A stretch of 64,000 nt of DNA from Falcatimonas sp. MSJ-15 (GTDB taxonomy: Bacteria; Bacillota; Clostridia; Lachnospirales; Lachnospiraceae): the NCBI RefSeq assembly GCF_018918265.1, contig NZ_JAHLQC010000005.1:62001-126000 (forward strand). Reading direction: 5' to 3'. Position 1 is the stretch's first letter. Each line of letters opens with the position of its first letter. Shown here one piece after another: positions 7,877 through 15,871 of this stretch. The position numbers and the translations under genes were made by a program. The notes beneath the pieces were generated by a model. The model was not told the DNA's origin and ran no database searches. It saw nothing but the letters and a program-made list of their open reading frames with translations.

Positions 7877-9058
7877 ATGAGAAAAAGTTTAACAGTACTT
7901 CTTGCAGCTTGTATGACAGTGTCATTATTTGCAGGATGTTCAGGTAGTAAAGCGACAGATAATGCAACAACTAAGGAATCACAGGTTGCAGCAGAAAGTG
8001 AAGTTAATAAGAGCAGTAAAGAAGAGGATACAAAAGATACTTTAGATGAGAATGGAACACATACAGTAGTTGACCATGGTGGCAATACAGTAGAAGTTCC
8101 TAATAAGATAACTAAAGTTGTAATAGATCAGATACCTATTTTGTCAACATATATGTCATATTTTGAAGGCTCAGCACCTAATATTGTCGGATATTGTGGT
8201 TCTTTTAAGGATACAATAACTAAGACTGTGTTAAAAGATATAGCACCAGAACTTATGGAATCATCAGATACAGTATATGCGCAGAGCGATCTTAATATTG
8301 AAGAGATTATGAAACTTGAACCGGATGTTATTCTCTATAATGCAGGTAATGCACAGCATGCACAAGTCCTAAAAGCAAGTGGAATACCATGTATAGGATT
8401 TGCAACAGTTGGTGCAAGCACAGATGCAGATCCTCTTGTAAGATATCAGGAATGGCTTAATCTTCTTGAAGATGTATTTGGAGAAGAGGGCAAGACTGAT
8501 GAATTCAAAGAAGCCGGTAATAAGATAATTACTGATGTAGAAGATAGAATTAATGCAATTCCTGAATCAGAAAGACCAACTGCAATGATTCTATGGAAAT
8601 ATGCAGATGGAATTCCACAGGTATCAGGAGCAGGTACATTTGGTACATTCTGGTTAAAACACCTTGGTGTTACAGATGTTGTGGCAGCAGATGCCAAAGG
8701 ATTTACACAGGTTAATATGGAACAGCTATATAGTTGGGATACTGATATCTTATTCCTTGATGGACCGGGGCTTTTATCGCTTACAACCGAGGATGTGCTT
8801 AACAATAATGTTGAGGGAGCAGATTTTCAGACATTAAGTGCAGTTAATAATAAGAGAGTATATAATACAACACTTGGTATGTGGAATTGGTTTACACCAA
8901 ATCCTGATGCACCACTTGTATATGCGTGGATGGCATGTAAGACATATCCAGAAGCATTTGCAGATTATCCACTTGAAGATACTATAAGAGAATATTACAA
9001 GACTTGGTATGGATATGATGTGACAGATGAAGATATGCAGGAGATGTTGAATTACTAA
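7877..9058 (+). CDS. ABC transporter substrate-binding lipoprotein (iron-siderophore/corrinoid type)
   Basis: This is a 393-residue exported lipoprotein. The signal peptide ends in the lipobox LFAGC (Cys21), followed by a Ser/Lys/Glu-rich tether. The body is a type III periplasmic-binding fold (FepB/BtuF/TroA-like), with the typical VVDHGGNTVEVP beta-strand, a lobe around NIEEIMKLEPDVIL, the AMILWKYADG strand and the late DILFLDGPG segment. FecCD-type permease and ATPase genes follow with overlapping codons, so the three make one importer. The ligand is an iron chelate, haem or corrinoid by family. The sequence does not decide which. AGGAGG lies close before the ATG. Confidence 0.9.
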   Translation: MRKSLTVLLAACMTVSLFAGCSGSKATDNATTKESQVAAESEVNKSSKEEDTKDTLDENGTHTVVDHGGNTVEVPNKITKVVIDQIPILSTYMSYFEGSAPNIVGYCGSFKDTITKTVLKDIAPELMESSDTVYAQSDLNIEEIMKLEPDVILYNAGNAQHAQVLKASGIPCIGFATVGASTDADPLVRYQEWLNLLEDVFGEEGKTDEFKEAGNKIITDVEDRINAIPESERPTAMILWKYADGIPQVSGAGTFGTFWLKHLGVTDVVAADAKGFTQVNMEQLYSWDTDILFLDGPGLLSLTTEDVLNNNVEGADFQTLSAVNNKRVYNTTLGMWNWFTPNPDAPLVYAWMACKTYPEAFADYPLEDTIREYYKTWYGYDVTDEDMQEMLNY

Positions 9059-10086
9059 TGAAGGATAATTTTTGGATAAAAAAAGGTAAATTTACATTAC
9101 AGGCTGTCATTCTTATGATAATCATACCCTTGATAACAGCAATAATCTGTATATGCGCAGGACGTATGAATGTTCCGGTTCGGGATGTTATTAAGGCTAT
9201 TGCTTCTGTCTTTACAGGAGAAAAAGATGACATTAAGAATTATTCTATCATTATTAATTTAAGACTTCCAAGAATTATTATGGCTGTTATTGTCGGTGCA
9301 GGTCTTACCTGTGCAGGTAATACATTCCAGTCACTTTTCTCTAATCCACTTGCGACACCGGACATACTTGGAGTAACAAGTGGAACATGTGTGGGTGCGA
9401 TTCTTGCAATTATATTATCATGTGGAATTGTACCTACACAGATAATAGCACTTATATTTGGACTTGCATCAGTATTATTTACTATGAAAGTTGCAGGTAA
9501 GAATAGAGATGGTTCTATGGTATATCTTGTACTTGCAGGTGTTATAGCGTCATCACTTTTTAATGCGATAGGTTCTCTTCTCAAATATACAGCAGATCCG
9601 CAGGATAAACTTCCGGAGATTACTTATTGGCTTATGGGGAGTTTTACAGGTGCAACTTATAAGAAGATATTAATAGGTTCACCGCTTATATTAATTGGAA
9701 TAGTTGTAATATGGTTATTCAGATGGAGACTTAATATACTTGCACTTAGTGAGGATGAAGCAAAAGCAAGTGGTATAGATATTAAAAAGACGAGAATAAT
9801 ATTTATCGTCGCATCAACAATAATCACAGCATCAGCAGTATCGATGTGTGGACAGGTAGGATGGATAGGTTTGTTAATTCCACATTGTGCAAGAATGTTG
9901 GTTGGAAGTAATAACAGGTATGTTGTTCCACTTAGCATAAGTCTTGGAGCAGGTTTTATGATTATAATTGATACGCTTTCAAGAACTGTCAGTGTCATAG
10001 AACTTCCACTTTCAGTGCTTACAGCGATTATTGGAGCACCGGTATTTATATCTTTGCTTAAGAAGAACAGGAGTGGATTGCGATGA
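9058..10086 (+). CDS. FecCD-family ABC transporter permease
   Basis: This 342-residue membrane protein has about ten membrane segments and the hallmark sequences of the BtuC/FhuB/FecCD family: LRLPRIIMAVIVGAGL, CAGNTFQSLFSNPLATPDILGVTSG and, near the end, GWIGLLIPHCARMLVG, the coupling region that contacts the ATPase. Its ATG overlaps the stop of the binding-protein gene in the sequence TAATG, and its own stop overlaps the ATPase start as ATGA. Both are signs of translational coupling in a single operon. It forms the channel for the iron-chelate or corrinoid ligand. Confidence 0.93.
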   Translation: MKDNFWIKKGKFTLQAVILMIIIPLITAIICICAGRMNVPVRDVIKAIASVFTGEKDDIKNYSIIINLRLPRIIMAVIVGAGLTCAGNTFQSLFSNPLATPDILGVTSGTCVGAILAIILSCGIVPTQIIALIFGLASVLFTMKVAGKNRDGSMVYLVLAGVIASSLFNAIGSLLKYTADPQDKLPEITYWLMGSFTGATYKKILIGSPLILIGIVVIWLFRWRLNILALSEDEAKASGIDIKKTRIIFIVASTIITASAVSMCGQVGWIGLLIPHCARMLVGSNNRYVVPLSISLGAGFMIIIDTLSRTVSVIELPLSVLTAIIGAPVFISLLKKNRSGLR

Positions 10087-10871
10087 TTTTTGAAGTAAAG
10101 AATGGATGTTTTGGCTATCCAAAACAGGAAGAGATACTTAAGAATATTAATCTTAGGCTTGAAGAAGGACATATACTTTCTGTGCTTGGACCTAATGGAA
10201 TAGGTAAGACTACACTTTTAAAATGTATGATGGGGCTTCTTAATTGGACTAATGGAGCGACATATATTGATGGGGTGGATATTAAGAGTCTTAAGCCAAG
10301 AGAGATATGGAGTAAGATATCATATATACCACAGACTCATGGTTTTGCTTTTTCATATACCGGACTTGAGATGGTTATGATGGGTAGGAGTTCTCATCTT
10401 GGAATGTTTGAACAGCCGGGGAAAAAAGAAATTGAGATGGCAGAGAATATGATGGAGAGAGTCGGGATAACAAGACTTGCGAATAAGGACTGTAATCATA
10501 TGAGCGGTGGGGAACTTCAGATGGTTCTTATCGCAAGAGCTTTAATCAATGAACCTGAGCTTATTGTACTTGATGAACCTGAGACAGGGCTGGATTTTCA
10601 TAATCAGATACTTGTTCTTAATATGATTGAGCGTCTTGCACATGATGATGGTATTGGGGCTATTATGAATACGCATTATCCGACTAATGCTATGCGTGTA
10701 GCCGATGAGGCATTTATGCTTAATCGTAGAGGAGATTGCTATTATGGTGCAGCTTCTGATGTACTGAATGAAAAGAATATATCAGGAATATTTGATGTAA
10801 AAGTGGTAGTTGATGAGATTGGATATGATAATAAAGTGATTAGAAATATAGTGCCGGTGTCACTGGTTTAG
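10083..10871 (+). CDS. ABC transporter ATP-binding protein (FepC/BtuD type)
   Basis: This is a 262-residue ATPase with Walker A GPNGIGKTT (about 37-45), Q-loop YIPQTH, signature MSGGELQ, Walker B LIVLDEPETGLDF and an H-loop in MNTHYP. It powers the permease encoded immediately upstream, whose stop codon it overlaps. The family is that of iron-siderophore, haem and B12 importers. The gene ends the operon, and a separate promoter with the same palindrome drives the next gene. Confidence 0.93.
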   Translation: MIFEVKNGCFGYPKQEEILKNINLRLEEGHILSVLGPNGIGKTTLLKCMMGLLNWTNGATYIDGVDIKSLKPREIWSKISYIPQTHGFAFSYTGLEMVMMGRSSHLGMFEQPGKKEIEMAENMMERVGITRLANKDCNHMSGGELQMVLIARALINEPELIVLDEPETGLDFHNQILVLNMIERLAHDDGIGAIMNTHYPTNAMRVADEAFMLNRRGDCYYGAASDVLNEKNISGIFDVKVVVDEIGYDNKVIRNIVPVSLV

Positions 10872-10915
10872 AATAGGATAGTTAATGTTTGGTTAATAGA
10901 TTTTTTATATTAATA

Positions 10916-10929
10916 GTTGCAGTGGCAAC
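10916..10929. promoter_or_regulatory. GTTGCAGTGGCAAC, second candidate Crp/Fnr operator
   Basis: It has the same five-base arms as 7758-7771 with a different four-base centre. It ends 22 bp before a -10 TATTAT (10952-10957), exactly as at the first site. It lies upstream of the bicupin gene. Confidence 0.6.
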
Positions 10930-11002
10930 CGAAAATATCATAAAAGTATAGTATTATGATTAAGCAGTAACAATGTGACCATGGATATAGAAAGGAAACT
11001 AT

Positions 11003-11650
11003 ATGGAGAGAAAATTCACAGTTAGTCAGTTACGTCCGATAAGAGATAACATGACAATCTCAAGGGATGCAGGTCTTGGTTTGGAGAATACAGTTACATT
11101 CTTCTCACTTGGAGCGAATACTTCAATAAGTCAGGAGACGTATGATGTAACAGCCATCTATATTGGCGCAGAAGGAAAAGCTGATTTTATAATCGGTGAA
11201 GACAAGAAAAAAGCAGAACTTACAAAGGGTGATCTGCTTGTTATACCAGGTAAAACACTATGTGGAGCAGAAAGCGAAACAGGTGCAGTTTATACAGAGA
11301 TTATTATTAAAAAGGAGATAATTATGAATAATATTGTAAAAGCAGGCGAAGTAATGAAATTAAAGGATCTTATCTCATATGAGACAGGAAGTATAAGCAA
11401 CCTTGATGTTGTAAGTAATCCGACAATGAAATTTGTTCTTATGGCATTTGATGAAGGAACAGGCTTACAGCCACACAGAGCACCTGGCAATGCGATTATA
11501 TTTGCACTTGAGGGTAAGGCTGTAATCGGATACGAAGGTAAAGATTATGAGATATCAGCAGGCGAGAACTTTAGGTTTGAAAAAGATGGACTTCACAGTG
11601 TAACAGCTAATGGCAAGTTCAAGATGGGATTATTATTAGTTCTTGAATAA
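11003..11650 (+). CDS. Bicupin protein, function unknown
   Basis: This is a 215-residue protein with two cupin beta-barrels. The first (about 25-100) includes AIYIGAEGKADFIIG and GDLLVIPG. The second (about 135-213) includes LQPHRAPGNAIIFALEGKAVIGYEGK and ISAGENFRFEKDGLHSV. In the second barrel His157 and a later His could bind a metal; the first has lost most of the usual histidines. It has no signal peptide. It shares its candidate operator with the ABC importer upstream, so the two are probably expressed together, perhaps in response to redox or metal state. A specific enzymatic role cannot be given. GAAAGGAAACT lies before the start. Confidence 0.75.
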   Translation: MERKFTVSQLRPIRDNMTISRDAGLGLENTVTFFSLGANTSISQETYDVTAIYIGAEGKADFIIGEDKKKAELTKGDLLVIPGKTLCGAESETGAVYTEIIIKKEIIMNNIVKAGEVMKLKDLISYETGSISNLDVVSNPTMKFVLMAFDEGTGLQPHRAPGNAIIFALEGKAVIGYEGKDYEISAGENFRFEKDGLHSVTANGKFKMGLLLVLE

Positions 11651-11760
11651 TCTGATTAAGGGAACGAAGATATTATATTGAGAAAGCAGTAATTTACTAT
11701 ATGTGGCATGTAGTAATCGGAATAATTATATAATAAAATCATAGGACATAAGAGTAAGGA

Positions 11761-11802
11761 AATTGCAATTCTGGATAAAAATCCGGAGTTGCAATTTTTT
11801 TG
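11761..11802 (+). terminator. Terminator after the bicupin gene
   Basis: Sixteen-base arms (11761-11776 and 11781-11796) pair with a few G-U pairs around an AAAA loop and are followed by a T-run to 11801. It isolates the importer/cupin region from the next gene. Confidence 0.85.
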
Positions 11803-11813
11803 TATAAAAGCGC

Positions 11814-11842
11814 TTGACATCTTATTATCAAAGTGATATTAT
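11814..11842 (+). promoter_or_regulatory. Strong promoter of the radical SAM-Nudix gene
   Basis: TTGACA (11814-11819) and TATTAT (11837-11842) are 17 bp apart. The sequence ATTATCAAA occurs twice, 15 bp apart, around and over the -10 (11823-11831 and 11838-11846). This could be an operator, possibly for autoregulation by the NrtR-like part of the protein it drives. Confidence 0.7.
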
Positions 11843-11895
11843 CAAAATGTGAATAACAAATATAAATCAAAGCCAATAAGAAGAGGTGCCATTTA

Positions 11896-14109
11896 ATGAA
11901 GAGAGAGATAATTAATAATGAAGGGAAAGAAAAGAAACTTAGTTGTGAAGAGGTATATGAGACAGGGTTATTATATCATCACTATGCGAATACAGCGTAT
12001 CCACTGACACCAGCTTCATTTATGCAGTACAGACTTAAGGACGGGAAAGAGATACGTAAGTTTGTAGAAGAAGAATGGAGAGATGTAGATGAACTTTCAA
12101 TCTATATTCATATTCCATTTTGCAAAGCACGATGCAAGTTCTGTGAATATGTTGTACTTGAGAATCCGGATGAATCAGTGGAAGACAGGTATGTAGAACT
12201 TCTATTAAAAGAGATGGCTATGTATTCTGATATCTTAAGAGGGAAGAAGATAATAGGATATGATCTTGGAGGAGGCACGCCATCTAAGTTGTCAGTTGAG
12301 AATCTTAAGAAGATAACAGATGCAGTATATGAATACTTTGATGTCAAAGAGGGAGTGATAGCAAGTGTTGAGACTACACCGGTTATAGCAGCTATGGAGC
12401 CTGAGAAGATTAATGCACTGTATGAGATGGGATATAGAAGGATAAGTATGGGAGTACAGACTGTATCCGAGAGGTTACTTATGGAACTTGGAAGGGATGG
12501 TTCTAAGAGTATATATGAGAAGGCAGTTGCTAATATAAGAGAAGCGGGATTTGAATCTTTTAACATAGATCTTATGTATGGATTTCTTAATCAGTCAGAT
12601 AAAGATTTTGATAATACTCTTTTATATGCAATAGGACTTAAGCCGGATCATATAACACTTTACAGAAACAGGTATAAAGGCACTAAGATTGAATATGAAG
12701 CAGGCGGAGTATCCATATATAAGGCAATGTATCAGTATACAATAGCATATCGTACACTTACTTGTCATGGTTACAATGCTAATATAGGCAAGAATACATT
12801 CAGCCGTATAGAGGGAGATTATGGCACAAGTGATTATCTTACAAGACGAGTAATTGAGGGAACTCCATATGTAGGAATGGGACTTGGTGCTCAATCATTT
12901 GGAATGAACTACCTTGCATATAATCTTGGTGCAGCAGAGAAGAGAATGGAGAGATATGAGGAAGCTATTAACAGGGGAGAGCTTCCGTTCCAGGATATAT
13001 ACAGACTTCCGATTGAGGAGTCTATAGCAAAGATGGTATCGGTATCATTCTATTTTGGATTTGTAGATATGGCAGCTTTTAAGAAACGATTTGGCATTGA
13101 TTTTAAAGAACACTTTAAGGACGAGGTACGTTATGTCATAGATAATGGACTTATGGAGATAAAAGGTGACAGAATATATCTTACTGAGAGGGGTTCAGCT
13201 TATATTAACGGGGTTATTCCACTATTTTACTCAGATTATTCTAAGAATGAGCTTAAGACTGTATTCAAAGGTAAGACTGGTAACGAGGAGAATGATGAGA
13301 AGTTATTCCTCTCATCATATAATATCAAAGACTATGACAGACCATCAGTAACAACAGATATTGTCGCATTTTCTGTAAGAGATGAGAAGGCTAAGAATTG
13401 GCGCAGAGATAATACAGGTAACAGATTATCACTTCTTCTTATTAAGAGGGGTGAGCATCCATATATGAATCATTGGGCTTTGCCAGGTGGATTTATGAAG
13501 ATGGACGAGACTCTTACAGAGTGCGCTCTTCGTGAGATAGAAGAAGAGACTAATGTAAGACCATCAGCTATTATGCCGGTAGGAACATTTAGTGAATGTG
13601 ACAGAGATAAGAGAGGGAGAATTATCTCTAATGCATATACAACTATCATTGATAGCAGTACAGTTAAGGCTATGGGCGGCGATGATGCTATTGATGCAAG
13701 ATGGTTTAATATATCTTTTGAACAGACAGAGGATGGTAATTATGAACTTAAGCTTGAGAGAGAGAATGTTGTTCTTACAGCAGTGCTTAGACTTAAGAGT
13801 AAGAAGTTTGGCAATTATGAATATGAGATAATAGACAGAGGAGAGTTAGCATTTGATCATGCTGCAATAATAGCATCAGCGTACTCATTACTTAAGAAGA
13901 ATGCTAAATCTTTTGAAGTATTGTTTGATTTTCTGCCGGAGAAGTTCACACTTACATCATTGCAGACAATTCAGGAGACTATTCTTGGCGAGAGTACACC
14001 ACCAGCTAATTTTAGAAGGAAGATAGCTGATTATGTAATTGAGACACAGGAATATCAGACAGGTGCAGGTCATAGACCGGCGAGATTGTATATGCGAAAA
14101 AATATATAA
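11896..14109 (+). CDS. Fusion of HemW-like radical SAM protein with NrtR-like Nudix/winged-helix regulator
   Basis: This 737-residue fusion starts with a radical SAM domain of the coproporphyrinogen-oxidase-like/HemW group (about 60-440). It has IHIPFCKARCKFC (Cys76, Cys80, Cys83 for the 4Fe-4S cluster), GGGTPSK at about 126, and MGVQTVSERLL. The C-terminal part (about 485-737) looks like NrtR. A Nudix fold has the box GGFMKMDETLTECALREIEE, with G532, E538, R546, E547, E550 and E551, but Asn553 replaces the usual Gly. A winged-helix domain follows (about 680-735: FTLTSLQTIQETIL, then GHRPARLY). NrtR proteins bind ADP-ribose and repress NAD genes. No frameshift or internal start suggests two genes. 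Whether it binds haem, acts as an enzyme or binds DNA is unknown. Confidence 0.85.
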   Translation: MKREIINNEGKEKKLSCEEVYETGLLYHHYANTAYPLTPASFMQYRLKDGKEIRKFVEEEWRDVDELSIYIHIPFCKARCKFCEYVVLENPDESVEDRYVELLLKEMAMYSDILRGKKIIGYDLGGGTPSKLSVENLKKITDAVYEYFDVKEGVIASVETTPVIAAMEPEKINALYEMGYRRISMGVQTVSERLLMELGRDGSKSIYEKAVANIREAGFESFNIDLMYGFLNQSDKDFDNTLLYAIGLKPDHITLYRNRYKGTKIEYEAGGVSIYKAMYQYTIAYRTLTCHGYNANIGKNTFSRIEGDYGTSDYLTRRVIEGTPYVGMGLGAQSFGMNYLAYNLGAAEKRMERYEEAINRGELPFQDIYRLPIEESIAKMVSVSFYFGFVDMAAFKKRFGIDFKEHFKDEVRYVIDNGLMEIKGDRIYLTERGSAYINGVIPLFYSDYSKNELKTVFKGKTGNEENDEKLFLSSYNIKDYDRPSVTTDIVAFSVRDEKAKNWRRDNTGNRLSLLLIKRGEHPYMNHWALPGGFMKMDETLTECALREIEEETNVRPSAIMPVGTFSECDRDKRGRIISNAYTTIIDSSTVKAMGGDDAIDARWFNISFEQTEDGNYELKLERENVVLTAVLRLKSKKFGNYEYEIIDRGELAFDHAAIIASAYSLLKKNAKSFEVLFDFLPEKFTLTSLQTIQETILGESTPPANFRRKIADYVIETQEYQTGAGHRPARLYMRKNI

Positions 14110-14261
14110 TTTTTCTAATTAAAATGTAATTTCTTTTTCTAAAAATATGATATATAATAAGCAATGCTTGTTAAAAAAATAAAGTAAATATACGTTATTG
14201 ATTAACAATAGTAGCGCAATGAATTAATAAAGTATACTAAAGAAAAGGAAAGGACAAATAT

Positions 14262-15596
14262 ATGAAAGATTATGATATGACAAGTGGGTCATTGATGAAA
14301 AAAATTCTTCTGTTTAGTCTGCCGCTTATGATGTCACAAGTATTACAGGTATTTTTTAATATGGCAGATGTTGCGGTTGTTGGTAAATTTGCAAGTGCCA
14401 ATGCGCTTGGTTCAGTAGGTTCGACAACAATACTTGTGACGCTTTTTACAGGATTTCTTATAGGGCTTGGAAGTGGTGTTAATGTAGTAGTTGCTAAGCA
14501 TCTTGGTGCTAAAGATCATAAAGCTGCAACACAGGTAATACATACAGCATTTCTTATATGCCTTGCGGCAGGAATTATTATTACAGTGATATGTCTGTTA
14601 CTTGCAACACCATTACTTACATTGATTAAGACTAAAGATAATCTTATAGATGGAGCAGTAATGTATTTTAGAGTATATGCACTTGGAATGCCGGCACTTG
14701 GAATATTCAATTTTGGTAATGCTGTACTAAGTGCCAATGGTGATACCAAAAGACCACTTACATATCTTACGATAGCAGGTGTTCTTAATATTGTGCTTAA
14801 TCTATTCTTTGTAATAGTATGCAACATGGCGGCAACAGGTGTTGCACTTGCAAGTATCATCTCACAGTATGTGTCAGCAGTGCTTATTATGTGGCATATG
14901 ATTAGAGATGAAGGAATATGTAATTTTAACTTTAAGAATGTGAGAATATATTCAGGCCGTTCAAGAGCGATACTTATACTGGGATTGTCAGCAGGTATGC
15001 AAAATGCGATATTTGCTATTGCAAATCTGTTCATACAGGTTGGAATTAATTCATTCGATTCAACAATAGTCGCCGGCAATTCAGCAGCAACTAATGCAGA
15101 TACGCTTATATACAATCTTATGGCAGCATTCTATACAGCATGTTCGACATTCATGGGACAGAATCTTGGTGCAGGCAACAAAAAAAGAGTATTGAAATCA
15201 TATCTCATAAGTCTTTTTTATTCATTTGCAACAGGAGCTTTGCTTGGTGGATTATTATTCATATTTGGACGAGAGTTTCTCTCATTCTTTACTAATAGCA
15301 GTGAGGTAATAGATGCAGGTATGGAGAAGATTAAGATAATGGGATTATCATATTGTGTAAGTGCATTCATGGACTGTACAATAGCAGCATCAAGAGGAAT
15401 AGGTAAGAGTCTTGTTCCAACAGTAATAGTTATTATAGGTTCATGCGTGTTCAGAGTTGTATGGGTATATACGATATTTGCATATTTTAAGACAATTCCA
15501 TCACTCTACCTTCTATATGTATTCTCATGGGCAATCACAGGATTCTTTGAGATAATATATTTTATAAAAAGTTATCGTTTGTTGCAGAAGATGTGA
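14262..15596 (+). CDS. MATE-family multidrug/cation efflux pump
   Basis: This is a 444-residue membrane protein with twelve predicted segments in two MatE halves. The starts of the halves are recognisable as LFSLPLMMSQVLQVFFNMADVAVVGKF and, in the second half, LSAGMQNAIFAIANLFIQVGINSF. The family exports cationic drugs or metabolites in exchange for Na+ or H+. There is no linked regulator that would indicate a substrate. The start is supported by AAAGGAAAGG about ten bases before the ATG. It is monocistronic, and the PTS promoter follows directly. Confidence 0.9.
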   Translation: MKDYDMTSGSLMKKILLFSLPLMMSQVLQVFFNMADVAVVGKFASANALGSVGSTTILVTLFTGFLIGLGSGVNVVVAKHLGAKDHKAATQVIHTAFLICLAAGIIITVICLLLATPLLTLIKTKDNLIDGAVMYFRVYALGMPALGIFNFGNAVLSANGDTKRPLTYLTIAGVLNIVLNLFFVIVCNMAATGVALASIISQYVSAVLIMWHMIRDEGICNFNFKNVRIYSGRSRAILILGLSAGMQNAIFAIANLFIQVGINSFDSTIVAGNSAATNADTLIYNLMAAFYTACSTFMGQNLGAGNKKRVLKSYLISLFYSFATGALLGGLLFIFGREFLSFFTNSSEVIDAGMEKIKIMGLSYCVSAFMDCTIAASRGIGKSLVPTVIVIIGSCVFRVVWVYTIFAYFKTIPSLYLLYVFSWAITGFFEIIYFIKSYRLLQKM

Positions 15597-15625
15597 TATA
15601 GTGAATCTCAATAATTCAAACTTAC

Positions 15626-15654
15626 TTGACAATTATTATTCATAGTGCTACTAT
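15626..15654 (+). promoter_or_regulatory. Promoter of the PTS operon
   Basis: TTGACA (15626-15631) and TACTAT (15649-15654) are separated by 17 bp. The transcript would begin just before the antitermination leader, about 210 bp from the PTS start codon. Confidence 0.65.
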
Positions 15655-15661
15655 ATTATTA

Positions 15662-15752
15662 TAGTATGTAACTTACAGAATATGATTATTTTGCGAGGCA
15701 TTAACTATGTATAAATAACACACAATATTTATGCATGTTAATGCCTTTTTTG
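15662..15752 (+). promoter_or_regulatory. RAT antiterminator/terminator leader of the PTS operon
   Basis: AGGCATTAAC (15696-15705) pairs with GTTAATGCCT (15737-15746), and inner bases extend the stem. A run of T follows, giving an intrinsic terminator before the PTS gene. The sequence just upstream (about 15664-15702) can fold alternatively and overlaps the left arm, as in the ribonucleic antiterminators of the BglG/LicT/GlcT family. The matching antiterminator protein is encoded directly behind the PTS gene. Sugar availability would therefore let transcription pass into the operon. Confidence 0.7.
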
Positions 15753-15871
15753 TGCGTCAAAATATTAAATAAGTTATTCGAAGATATATGATGAATAAGC
15801 ATATATTTTTGGAATTTTAGTATAAAGGCACACGTGTATGGATATTAATATTTTGAAAAGGAGAGATTACT

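Noticed and set aside
14846-14868. GCAAC-AGGT-GTTGC in the MATE gene
   Set aside because: The arms are in the opposite arrangement to the operator and lie in coding sequence.
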